DNA of 64,000 bases from Trifolium pratense (taxonomy: Eukaryota; Streptophyta; Magnoliopsida; Fabales; Fabaceae), in contig NC_060059.1 of assembly GCF_020283565.1 (NCBI RefSeq), positions 38,308,338 to 38,372,337 of the forward strand. The letters are read 5' to 3'. Position 1 is the stretch's first letter, and each line of letters begins with the position of its first letter. This document shows, piece after piece, positions 36,444 through 48,179 of this stretch. The notes beneath the pieces were generated by a model, which saw only the letters and a program-made list of their open reading frames with translations, was not told the origin of the DNA and did no database searches. The position numbers and the translations under genes were made by a program.

Positions 36444-39070
36444 ATGGCTTCTTCATCTGCTGCTCCTTTTGATTATGAGATCTTGGACAAAGATCGTGAC
36501 ATCCCTAGAACTGCTGGACTTCCATCCAATCGCACAAATCCGTGGATTGAACCTGAAACATTGAAACTTCAACACCGAATTGGTCGAGGACCTTTTGGTG
36601 ATGTTTGGCTTGCAACTCTTCATCAGTCAACTGAAGATTATGATCAACACCATGAAGTTGCTGCTAAGATGTTACATCCAATCAGAGAGGAGCATGTGAA
36701 GATTGTACTTGAGAAATTCAATGAATTATTCTTTAAGTGCCAAGGAATTTCTAGTGTTTCTTGGATACATGGAATTTCGATATTAAATGGAAGGGTTAGA
36801 TTTAGAATTTGCATTTATTTCAATATATAGGATACTGTTAGCTACCCTTTTGACTTCTATCAAGCTAACACATATGTTTGTATTCGCAGATCTGTGTCAT
36901 TATGAATTTGTATGAGGGTTCAATTGGTGACAAGATGGCTAGACTCAAAGAGGGTTGGATTTCATTGCATGATGTTTTGAGGTGATGTGTTTTAATAGAA
37001 ATATGCTTATATTTATCTCATAGCATGGGGGAAAACCTATGTAGCACGGACGCATACACGCACTCAGAGCACGACACTGGCACATCGACACAATAATAAT
37101 AATAATTTAAGAAAATGGAATATTAATAATTAAAATGTAACCATGTGTATTGGTGTCGTATTTGTGTTGGTGCTACATAGGATTAAACTACTGGTCAATA
37201 CTAATGACATGTTAGTTGTTTCGTTTCAGGTATGGGATCAGTCTGGCTCAAGGCATTCTGGAGCTTCACTCTAAAGGGATCCTTGTTCTCAACCTTAAAC
37301 CATGTAATGTTCTTCTCAACGACAATGATCAAGCAATTTTGGGAGATGTTGGTATTCCAAATCTTTTGCTTGGTTCCTCATTTGTTAGCTCAGAAATCGC
37401 TCAGAGGCTTGGAACTCCTAATTACATGGCTCCAGAACAATGGAAACCAGAGGTCAGAGGCCCAATATCGCTTGAAACGGATTCATGGGGATTTGGGTGT
37501 ACCATTGTTGAAATGTTGACCGGTAATCAACCTTGGTATGGATGCTCTGTTGGTGGAATATACGGATCAGTTGTTGAAAAGCATGAAAAGCCGCATATCC
37601 CAAGTGGCCTTCCTTCTCCCATTGAGAATATCCTTAGTGGATGTTTTGAGTATGATTTGAGGAATCGCCCTCTGATGGTAGATATTCTGCGAGTCTTTAA
37701 AAGGTTTGTATCCTGATATGATACTTGAAACCAATTTTTCTGGTAATATTTCAAAATCTTATTTTATTTAGCATGTACTAAGAATCACATTGCACGGAAA
37801 GTTATATTCTTTAAAAGAATTTCTGTAGTCATGAGTCATGATCATGACTGAATATTAGGGAACCTGGTATCTGTTGTGTGAATATGTGCCAAGAATGGGA
37901 TTTCCAATGTAGGACAAAAGCTCAAGGTTATACGATTAAGAAATACTAGTAGCAGAATGTCGTGATGGAACAATGATCTTTCGCAAAAGCATGAAACTAT
38001 TTGTACATGAGCATGGTTATCTTTTCAGTTAATTTTTATTTATCTACATGAAGATAAGTAATACTTTATGTTGAATATTACTTTATTCTTAATCATTCTG
38101 CTTATGTTGCAGCTCATTGAAGGACCTGGCCAGTGATGTCGGATGGATATATCAAGGAAATCTGAAAGTAATCCCAAAATCAGGCAGCACTGACTACACT
38201 GAATGGTTCCTCTCAAAGGATCATCTTCAGGTTGGCGACATGGTCCGATCCAGAAAGCCTCCCAACTCATGCAAAGCTCAAAACATGATTGTCCCAGAAG
38301 GAATTGTTGTCGGCCTAGAACGTACTGCGGAACACGGATTCGTTCTTGTGAGGGTCCATGGTATTCACGACCCTATAAGAATTCACGTGTCAACCCTTGA
38401 ACGCGTCACAAATGGCTTGGCAGCTGGTGATTGGGTACGTGTGAAAGATAAAAATCAGAAACACTCACCAGTGGGCATTCTACATTCCATCAACCGCGAT
38501 CACAGTAAAGCTGCTGTTGGATTAATTGGGCTGCAAACTCTATGGAACGGAAACTCTTCAGAACTCGAAATGGCAGAATCATTCTGTGTGGGCCAGTTTG
38601 TTAGGCCGAAAGAGAATGTTTTAACCCCTCAATTTGATTGGCGTCGTAAAGGATGCGGGGCCTTGGCTACTGGTAGGATTTCATGGATACTACCAAATGG
38701 GTGTTTGGTTGTCAAATTTCCAGGGTTGGTGACTTTTGGGAAGGAATCAAACACCTTCTTGGCTGATCCCTCTGAGGTTGAAGTGGTTGATTTCAAGACT
38801 TGTCCTGGGATGATAGAAAAGTATCAACATGTTGAGGATCATCATTGGGCAGTTAGACCTGTTCTAGTTGCACTTACCATGTTTACAGCTTTTAAACTAG
38901 GCATATTAGTTGGAAGAAAAGTGAGAAAGTGCAAGAAGATCAATGCAATAGTAAGCAAAAACCAACATGTTGAAGGTCAGAACACAAACAGTCCTACAAA
39001 GAGTACAAGTCATGGCAACACAACATGGGTTCCTTCAGTTGCTAATATCCTTTTTAAAGATGGTGCTTAA
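36444..39070 (+). CDS. KOC1: Chloroplast outer-membrane protein kinase, KOC1 type
   Basis: Four coding exons with GT/AG junctions: 36444-36794, 36890-36981, 37230-37703 and 38113-39070, giving 624 residues. Residues of about 40-305 form a kinase domain: glycine loop GRGPFGDVW, ATP-binding Lys75 in VAAK, and GTPNYMAPEQW. The catalytic loop reads LVLNLKPCN (166-174), with Asn where HRD has Asp, and the DFG position reads DVG (187-189). From about 335 to 540 lies a region like that next to the kinase in KEG-type proteins (KDHLQVGDMVRSR, GDWVRVK). A single helix at about 552-573 followed by basic residues looks like a tail anchor. Arabidopsis KOC1 (At4g32250, from memory) sits in the outer envelope and phosphorylates TOC import receptors. 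Identity is strong; activity despite the odd loop is inferred from the family. Confidence 0.9.
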
Positions 39071-39989
39071 CACTTCCTATTGCCATTAGTTTTAGTGTTT
39101 CTATCTCTCAATTCAATTAAGTGATTAATGCATTCATCTTTTAAGCATTAGCTAGTCTTTGAACTACTGAAGCAATTGCATCCGATGTACTGTGATATTA
39201 GTTTGAAGTTGAACTACATTAGTTGAAAATGGTAATTATACATAAGTGATGTAAGTTCTGACTCTGCATGTAGAAATTGTACATATCCTTTTCAGAATAA
39301 CTCTATAATATAGTAAGTTGTCGGAAGCTAATTTTTACGAAGATTCAACCACTAAACTAGTAGAGTTTACTTAATCTGAAATTAATAATTTTATAAATTT
39401 ATAAATTAAGTGTTATGAATAATAATTAAAGAAAATGTGACAAAATTAATATATTATTAGCAGGTCAGGCACGCCGTCTAACTTATGTCCGAAAAAAAAT
39501 GCTTTATGAAAAGTCCACACCAAAAAGATGTGTCTTATGTTTTAATGAATTTGTTAATAAAAGATTTTTGTTATTATGAAAAGTCCACACCAAAATTCAT
39601 GTATTCTCTTTATATAGAGGAGCGATCCGTTGACTCCATAATAACTCGATATCGGCATTATATTTCTTCAATCCAACCGTTGAATTCAAAGATCTATCAA
39701 CTCCACAAATAAATGGAGCATATTATTTCGTTTATTTTATCAAATATGCAAAACTGATAAAATATTTGCTGTCGTCGAAAACAAATACACTTGAATGTAT
39801 CTGATACAACATAATAAGTTTTCACCTGCACAACCAGACAAAGATACAAATACAATCACTATACATATCTTGCAAACAAAGTGAATATCCTATAACCTAC
39901 TTTTTGTTGTTAACCTTGCAATGGCTTTTAACCACAAAGATAACAACATACAATGTCTATCTGCAATGCCATGCCCGGTAACATATCTT
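39071..39989. other. Convergent intergenic spacer between KOC1- and MRC-type genes
   Basis: This 0.9-kb spacer should hold the facing 3' UTRs of the two genes. A short direct repeat gaaaagtccacaccaaaa occurs at about 39508 and 39578. No gene is apparent. Confidence 0.55.
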
Positions 39990-42980
39990 CTAGCTTGCAG
40001 CAGGAAGACCTGCATCCATCACGAGCTGTTCTGTCAATGCCGAGAGTCGAGCAACTCCTGCTTTCACCACAGCCAAACAATCAATGCAATTGATATTTGT
40101 GATTAAATCAAGTTTAATATTATTGTTATTTTGCATGGCACTGATACAGCTATCAGCTTTAACACTCGGCATGGCTTTATTCAAAAGTTGTTGACTCATT
40201 TCTGCAATTTTCTGTAGAGCACTAGTAGCAGCTTCAACTTCAAGCTGTGCTGCCTCAAGCTGAAGCTTCTCGATTGCCAAGTCCTCCATATTATTCTCAT
40301 TGAGTCTCTCCTGCGTCATAGCATACAACCTATTATGATCATTAGCATCTTCTGTCGCCTTGTCCTTTGCTCCTCTTAACTCTTCCTCTTTTGCTTCCAA
40401 CCTTGCAAGAGTCATTTTAAGCTCCTCTTCTTTTATTATTAGGGCCCTCTGTGCAGCAAGAACTTCCATCTCCTTTGTTTTTAAGTTTTCCTTGGTCAAC
40501 TCGAGCACATTCTCCAGCCGTTTTTGTTGCCAACTCAATTCATTAGTAGGATCTTCCAAAAGTTGCGTCATTAGTTGATCACCCATTTCATCTAGTGGCC
40601 TATATGAATTAATGTCTTCATTCTGAATGGAAGCAACCAGTTTGTTTGTGAGATCTAAAACTCGTTCTACTACAGTTTCAGCTTCGAAAGCCTTCAGGCT
40701 TGTATTATTCAACTTATTCTGGATCATCTTCACATGCTCATCTTTCTCCCTTAACATATTGGTTGCTTCAATAAGCTGTGTTTCTTTGTTGTTCATAAGC
40801 ATCTTAAGATCAGAGATTTCCTGGTTTAGTTCCGCTAGCAGCTTCCTAGCATTAGAAAGCTCCAAGTCTTTCTCCTCCAAGAGAACCAGAAGAGAAGCCT
40901 TTTCAGATTTCAAATGTTGGATTTCTAGCTTAGCATCAACAAGCTCTGACTCTTTGATATCAAGAAGGGCACTTTTTTCCTTAAATTCAACACTTTTTAT
41001 ATCAAATTCCTGTTGAAGCAAAGACAATTCATGAACAGCCTGCTCCAAAGAAGCTCTCTCTTCCTTCAGCTCCTCCTGTAACTTCTTCATGAGCTCCTTC
41101 TCCATGGACAGATCTTGTTCGAGTTTTTTATTCAAAGCCTCTGCAACCCCAAGTTTCGTTCTTTCACTCTCTACTTCTCTTTGTGCATCTTTTAAATTTT
41201 CCATATACAACATGACACTTTCCCTTTGGTCTGAAAGTTCCGCCATCTGCTGTTCCAACAACCTTTCTTGTACTTCCATTTTGTTCCTAGAAGATGCCAG
41301 CGATTGCTGAGATGAAACTAATTCAGACCTCACATCACTGAGAAGCTTTTTCACCCTTCTGAAATCCTCTAGTGTTTCACTGTTCTCCTGTGCATGCCTC
41401 GACGCCTCCTCTTCCAGTCTCTTAAGTTCCCCCTGTGTTAACAACCATTCCATTGCCTGCCTTTCCAAAGAAGCCTCCGCAATCTTGAGCTTTTCTTGTT
41501 CAACTTCCCTCTCAGCCGCAGAAACTCGTAGTTCTTCTTCTCTTTGTAATACAACTGCCCGAAGTTCTTGAAGCTCAATTTCTTGTTTCTTCACAACCTC
41601 ATTAGCTTCACTCAGAAGCTGAAGCTTATTTCTAAGCTCAGAATCAACATAAGCAGCTTCTTCACTCTTCTTAGCCAAACCAATCCTCATTTTCTCCAAC
41701 TCTTCTTCCTTCAAAGACAGCGCATCCCGTAAACCTGCAATCTCATTATCACGATCCGTAAGCCGGAGCTTCAATTCATCTACCTGTCCAACTTGAGAAA
41801 CCAAACTAGCCCTCGCCTCCTTCATCTCCTCTTCAAGCCTCTCATACTTCTCACGGGCAGCCTCAATTTCATTCTCTTGACGCTCTAATTCCTCTTTAGC
41901 ATGTTTCAATTTTCCATTCTCCAACAAAACAGTTCTCTCCACTTCATGTAAATGATCCTCCTTCACCTTCAATTCCATAAGAGCCGCCAAAAGATCCGTC
42001 TCAAAATCACCAAGATCTGCATCCTCTCCAATCACCCTATCATCCAGCTTGTGCGTCTGTTCAAACAACCTCTCAAGAAGCCTAGCAGATTCCGGCGTTC
42101 CATAATTGTTAAAACTAGGTCTATTGTCATTCAACACTGATCTAACACTAACACAACCATTCCTTAACCATCGACCTTTTCTTCCTCGAGTCACAACAAA
42201 ATTTATTTGACTACGAAGCTTCCTATTGTACCTAAGAGAGCACGACAACTGCACACAGAAACAAAACCATTCCAAATCATGATTTAATCAATATTCAATT
42301 TCAGATTCCAAACCAATGCATCAAATTTTCTATAAAAAAAATAAAAAAATTTAGATTAGTCACTAATCCTGTCAAATTTCCACAAATTATACATAGTATA
42401 GAACCTAAAAGCACAATAAATTAACGTAAATAACCAAAAACCATTCCACATCTCATAATTCATCAACTTTGCTTTATAATTTCGATTACACGCTAATTAA
42501 TCGCTTCATTTTTCAGCTATATTACATAAATTAAGTTACCGTAGCAAACTCCATAACAGAAATAGTATTAATTTACATATTTTTCATTATTTTTTTCAAA
42601 ATTTATTTTGCACAAATCTTAACAAGAGGCTTATATATAACAACATAAATAAACACAATTAAGCAAATAGAAAACCAAATTTTATTTTAAAATTTCTAAT
42701 ATATATTAATTAATAATTAATCTAGTTCAAAAATCAAAGAGATTATACAAATTAAGTAGCCGTAAATCACAAATCATAACAGATATAATATTAATTTGCA
42801 GATTTTTCATATTTTTTTGCACAAAAGTGATTTACATCTACGATTATATAGAACGTAAATAAAAAATAATGAAGACAACAGAAAAAAAAATATATATAAA
42901 AAGGAACGAAAAGGTACCTGCGAGTAGGAAGGAGAAGAGGTAGAACGAAGAGAAGATGATGCGGCGGCGGAGAAAGTCAT
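39990..42980 (-). CDS. PII1: Chloroplast coiled-coil protein, MRC/PII1 type
   Basis: Two coding exons: 42980-42918 (21 codons) and 42248-39990, joined by a GT/AG intron of 669 bp. The product is 773 residues. Exon 1 reads MTFSAAASSSLRSTSSPSYSQ, rich in Ser and Ala like a plastid transit peptide, and basic residues follow. From about residue 80 to 720 it is nearly all heptad-type coiled coil rich in Glu, Leu and Lys. The C-terminus (ARLSALTEQLVMDAG) is not coiled coil. The Arabidopsis counterpart from memory is At4g32190, MYOSIN-RESEMBLING CHLOROPLAST PROTEIN, also called PROTEIN INVOLVED IN STARCH INITIATION 1, which works with starch synthase 4 in granule initiation. Coiled-coil proteins can be over-matched, so position in the syntenic block adds important support. 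Confidence 0.85.
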
Positions 42981-43320
42981 ATCAGTAGTGACTGAGGTGT
43001 AAAGTGCATTTACGGTTAATCGCCGGAGGAAGAAGAAGAAGAAGGTTCCAGAAACAGTAACGTTGGTTTGAATTGTTAAAACGATATCGTTTTGGTGTGT
43101 TCAAGTTTTCATTCAATAGAGAAAAAAAAGGAGTAAGGGAATTATTAAGAGATGAATGAATAATAATAAAGAGAAAAAAAGGTTGTTCGAAAAATAATAA
43201 AGAGAAAAAAAGATGTTGATGGAGGGAAAAGTAATGGTGAAGGAATTAATATAGAAAATGGAAAAAGAAAAAGGAAAAAAACAAGAGAGCTAAAATGATT
43301 AGGAAGGAACTACAGTTCGA
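42981..43320 (-). promoter_or_regulatory. 5' UTR and promoter of the MRC/PII1-type gene
   Basis: Directly upstream of the ATG (plus positions 42981-43060) the gene strand is CT-rich, like a plant 5' UTR. No TATA box can be picked with certainty. Confidence 0.4.
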
Positions 43321-43425
43321 TTCCCGTAACTGTATTTTAAAGGAAATTGAAACTACTTGATACCGAACTCGCCCGAACTCTGGACTACTAAGCCCCTTAG
43401 GAATCAGAGGGTGAAAACAAAAAAT
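43315..43425. mobile_element. SINE-like dispersed copy
   Basis: The stretch tacagttcgattcccgtaac ... ggaatcagagggtgaaaac resembles 18420-18560 and contains a B-box-like gttcgattcc. Confidence 0.4.
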
Positions 43426-44702
43426 GATTAATGAAGAAAAGTTTTTGAGTAAAAAAATAGAGAAAATGTTTTATTTTTGTTTGATTAGATAGTCTATTAC
43501 TATCTCATGCAAACATTTTATTTTTCTTAGAAAAAAAAAAAGAGGAAAATGTTTGAGGAAAATGTAAAGAGGTTGACGTGTCCCTCCTGGTCACGATAAA
43601 GCCATTCCCTATTCGTTTAATTTTGTTTTTTTGGCACATCCTATTCAATTAATTTAAATAATCACTTTACAACAAAATTTGTTTTTCTTCCATATTTACG
43701 TTATCCCTTTGTCACCTCAAATAATTAAACATTGATAATTTATTGTTATTTATTTTGTGTCAATATGTCGATACAATGGTAAAAGAGTAGTATTAGAGTC
43801 TGATATAAATAGGTGGTGATGGATCGTGGACAGAGACTCACATTATTAAAGAGAGATATACACGAGATCCATTAATTATAAGATAACTCATAAACTCAAT
43901 ATTTTAAAGTTTTGAATGAAAATGTGGTGTCAAAGTCATTTGTACAATTATTCAATATTTAATAATTCTACCACAGCTCCTGCACATACTATGCAATGTT
44001 CCTACCAAATGAGTTAAGTTCATGAGAATATGTTGACAATACTTTATTCACTATTCGAACAAACCATTTATATTATCTAAACTTTTCATTATGGAACTAA
44101 AAATTAAGCATATAATATATAGAGATAGGATATATATTTCTAAAAAAATATTTAATATTAAAAGTATTTATTTTAAAATGATCACTTAGATTTTTTAAAG
44201 ACATATTTTTATATTTTCCAAAATATATTAAAATTAATAAATTTTTATTTATAATTTTAAAATTAAAATTTCAAAAGATAATGAAATTAATAAAATATTA
44301 TTTTTAGAATTGTAAAATAATAGATAAATAAAAAATGGAGTTTTTTGTTTTGTAAACTCACAAGTCACAACCACAAACATATGAGGCAGTTGTCAAATTT
44401 CGACCATTAATTAATTAATAAGCAGAAGTATATTATGTGAAAGGCCAATGAATTTTCAAGATATATGAGGATGAATGTGAACGTGGAAATTGGTCGACGT
44501 AAAGGATAAACATAGTCTTAACACGTGTAAATGTTTTCACCAATTCGTTGACGTTGGTTTGGCTTACTCTACACTTCCCCTTGTGTTGTAGTGGTTGTAA
44601 TTTTGCCACTATGGATATGGATTTTTTTGTGGATATAGATATATGACTCATTATTTTTTTGTCAAAAAACTTTTATTATATTGTAATATTTTTTTTGACG
44701 CA
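43426..44702. other. Intergenic AT-rich region, no gene recognised
   Basis: No frame longer than 72 residues occurs. Homopolymer A tracts and AT-rich sequence only. Confidence 0.5.
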
Positions 44703-44711
44703 ATATTGTAA

Positions 44712-45320
44712 GGACAAAACTTAGATAAAGTTCTTTAGGTCCAGTTTTTACTGTTCTTCAATAAAAAATTGACACCTGGACTGTTTATTTTACATGTTAA
44801 AATTGAGTTAACGTGCGTTAGAATTTTATCTTCCCGACCCGTTTCGTCTTCCTGACCCGTCGTCAATTGAACTTCTCTCTTGTAATTTGACAGACATCAC
44901 CTTCATCCTAAATCAACCAGGGGCAAACCACCACCTCTTGAAAACTGACGCGGCGGAAGGAAAATCCACCACGTTTCAAATCTTTGTGCAATCTCAGTTT
45001 TTTTTTAACTACCAAATACCACAGCCACAAGAACAAAATAGATTCCACCAGACTTGAAAAAGGGTGACGTCTTTTCTATGTGGCGGTCGGCGAAAAACAG
45101 TATGAGATTTTTACCAAACTTGCACATAATGGAAGATTGAACAGGATTAAGAGTTGTTTCTCACAAATTTGGGGTGTTGAAGATTTCAGAGAACTTTTTT
45201 TATGCTATAGAAAACATTTTTCTAACGGTGGTTATCATTTAAAATAAACAGTCCATGTGTCAATTTTTTATTGGATAACAGTAAAAACTGGACCTAAAGA
45301 ACTTTATCTAAGTTTTGTCC
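44712..45320. mobile_element. Mutator-like element with long TIRs and 9-bp duplication
   Basis: The first roughly 90 bp (starting ggacaaaacttagataaag) and the last roughly 90 bp (ending ctttatctaagttttgtcc) are inverted copies. Identical 9-bp repeats atattgtaa lie at 44703-44711 and 45321-45329. Long inverted repeats with 9-bp duplications define MULEs. The 430-bp interior is noticeably more GC-rich than the flanks, with segments like gacgcggcggaagg and ggcggtcggcg, so it may contain captured gene DNA (Pack-MULE). No transposase is encoded. Confidence 0.88.
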
Positions 45321-45689
45321 ATATTGTAATTATCTTGTAAGGGGGCTATCATGGGACGAGAAAAGAAAGAAAATGAGGCCAGGATTCTGGGACTTTGTTG
45401 TCCAAGTTCAATTGTGTGGATAAGTATTTTCCAACTAGAGGCATTTGAAATAGTTTTTTTGTTTTTGTTTTTTAAATATCATGTCACTATATAAGTCGGT
45501 TAAATCAGACAAAAAGAATTATAAATTAATATATACATGTAAACATTGGTTTTTTATTTATTTTTATTTAATAAATGTTAAATATATTTTTTGGTTCTTA
45601 TAAAATATTAAATTTTTAGCTTTTACTTTTATAAAAAAGTGATATATATGTAAACCAAAAACATAAAGAAATGAATGTTAAGTGTGAGA

Positions 45690-46252
45690 CTATGTTACAC
45701 GGGTACTCCGTTTTAGACAGAGTATCGAGTACGTATCGGGTACCGGTAATGCGTATGGTACTCCCATGGTACGTATCTTCAAAGTACCGAGTTTTTTTTT
45801 TCTTTTTCATGGGGGTACACGCGTGATACTTCCGGGATACGCGCGTGGTACTCTCAGGGTACACACGTTATACATATTTCATCAAAAACTTTTTCTTTTT
45901 GGCAATACTTTCCAATCCCATTCTTTTTTTATTTGTTTATTTTTTTAATAAAGATTCACTTTAGTTTAAAATTATAATCGATTTAGTCTCCTTCCCTTTT
46001 TATTTATTTTTAAAAGTAGAGCCGCATAGTCTTACTAGTACTCCTAATTTCCTAAACATGTAAACCACAATATAACTACTTTTAAAGTTTGCTATTTTTT
46101 ATGTTTAATTATTTATTTTAAGAATATAATTTTATTATTTTAAGTAAATAACTATATTAAAAAAAATTATACGAGCATACCCGTACCTTAATTTTTTTTA
46201 AAATGTCGTACCACGTACCGGATACCGGTACGGTACCCGCACCATTGCATAG
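45690..46252. mobile_element. hAT-type MITE rich in gtacc/ggtac motifs
   Basis: The left end ctatgttacacgggtac and the right end gtacccgcaccattgcatag are imperfect inverted repeats. Flanking 8-bp repeats gtgtgaga (45682-45689) and gtgtgagc (46253-46260) differ only at the last base. The interior repeats ggtac, giving spurious frames on both strands. Non-coding, 563 bp. Confidence 0.78.
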
Positions 46253-46700
46253 GTGTGAGCTTTTGACAAGTTAAAAAGTAAACCTCTACAAAAATGTAGA
46301 TATTAAAAATTGGAGCGAGGAATTTTATTAATTCTTCCAACTCCTCCTTTACCTACATCGCATCATAGATCTCACGATTAAAGTGTATAACCTATAATCA
46401 AGACATAGAAGTAGGTAAAATATGGAGGAATTTGATATTAAGTCGCATATCATTTCTAGTGGCATATAGTTTGAACTTTGAAATGTTTTAACAGGGAGTG
46501 TCATTTTCTTTCATGTATATATAGTGTAACATATTATACCAACGATGGAGTGGTTTTCTTCATTTTAATTCTACTTCTGTAAACAATAGTGGTTAAATGC
46601 TAACATATTATAGGCGCATGTGATCAAACTTGCATCTTTAAATGTGTGTGAGAGAATTTTGAAATATATTCGAAAGGGTGTAATGGTTAATTAGATGTAA

Positions 46701-46830
46701 TCTATATATATAATTCCTAAATAGTTCTCCTAACCCTAATCCACTTAGACCAATCAAATTATTTCATTTAGACACATCATCTATTTAAATCCAATTAAAT
46801 CACTCTACAATGCCGCATCATTTCTACTTA

Positions 46831-46897
<67 letters not shown>

Positions 46898-48179
46898 GTC
46901 ATCTCTATACTTTTCATATTCTACATTTATATATTTATGGCTTTTTAATATACACTCACTCAAACCTTTACTTAGCCTTTACTTTTTTTGGGGAATATAA
47001 TAACTTTTGCTTATTATAATATAATAAGGAGAATACAAAAATACACACTAATTAACTTTGTAACTCCCGGTAATATTTTTTCATCTCTTAATTCACAATT
47101 CAATTTTCATCCCTTTGACTCTTCTACCAATATTTTAATATATAGGTTACAATTGTTTTAATTTGAATCTTATTCATATTTTCCTAACTAACCATTACGA
47201 ATGTTAGAAACAAATATTTTCATCCCCTGATAATTACCATTTGTTTTTTCGGTTAAACGTGAGAATAGATTTTTTTCATATCTTATATGTGCAATTTCTC
47301 TTTCCATTATCTTGCCTCTTCATCTTTTGTGCATCCGATATAAATACTTATGTTATTTTCTAAAACCATAATTTGTTGTAGTTATTTTATTTTTTTGCAA
47401 AAATTAACTTTTTGCATAACAAAAAAAATTAAGAGAATTTGACATTTTTTGTTTGTTGCAGATCATACATTCAACTTTTGTGTTGCACATCCATTTATAT
47501 GTTTAGTTAAGTGTTACTGTATATGTGTATTCATATTCTATTATGATACAAATTAAATAATATATACTTTATTTTTAATTGAATTATGTAATAGTTGTTT
47601 TACTTTCCTTTCCTTTACTTTTTTATTTATTCATTTTTTTTATTGATATACTTATTTTTATAATTTTTTATTTTAGACTTTGGGTCATCATCTCTTACTC
47701 AAAAGAACTGAACTGTGAGGTTGATGCTCTTCACATATGTCCCTTTGGAATATTTTTAAAAGGTATGTACCTTTTAATTTTATTTGTTTTATTTGAGTTT
47801 TTCTAATTCTGTCACTATTTATATGCCAATTGTGTGACTTAAATTTTGCCACATCTCTTTTCATCCAATCATTTGTGTGTTTTGAAATAAATTTATATGT
47901 TGTGCGGAGATATATCTTATTACTCCTGTATATATAAATTTTAGATAGTTATTCTGTTACTCAGGTAAAGTAAACCATAATCCTTAAACCAATAATATTT
48001 CTTCATTTAACTACTCACTTACAATGTCACATCACTTCTTCTTAGAAAATAAATCTTTTGAATCTCGGATTCTCTATTTTATTATTATTATTTTGATAAT
48101 ATTTAATGTTTCAGTTTTATGCAATTGTAAAATTAAAACAATCGCATCACACCCGTGCATCGCACGGGTAAGGGTCTAG
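46701..48179 (+). mobile_element. Non-autonomous Helitron, 1479 bp
   Basis: The element begins TCTATATATA right after a host A (46700). It ends CTAG (48176-48179) before a host T (48180). A perfect hairpin with arms cccgtgc/gcacggg (48152-48168) lies 7 nt before CTAG. TC start, hairpin, CTRR end and insertion between A and T are the defining Helitron features. It encodes no Rep/helicase. A long (att)n microsatellite sits near its 5' end. The 75- and 69-residue frames inside are not convincing genes. Confidence 0.88.
46833..46898. repeat. (ATT)n microsatellite
   Basis: An uninterrupted run of about 22 att units lies inside the small Helitron; it produces a poly-tyrosine frame that is not a gene. 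Confidence 0.95.

Noticed and set aside
40360..42140. Plus-strand serine-rich frames up to 129 residues
   Set aside because: They are antisense shadows of the coiled-coil MRC/PII1 coding exon.
45616..45948. Frames of 82 and 60 residues on opposite strands
   Set aside because: They fall in the ggtac-rich hAT MITE and overlap each other.
46810..47019. 69-residue frame with a long tyrosine run
   Set aside because: It is the translation of an (att)n microsatellite inside a Helitron.
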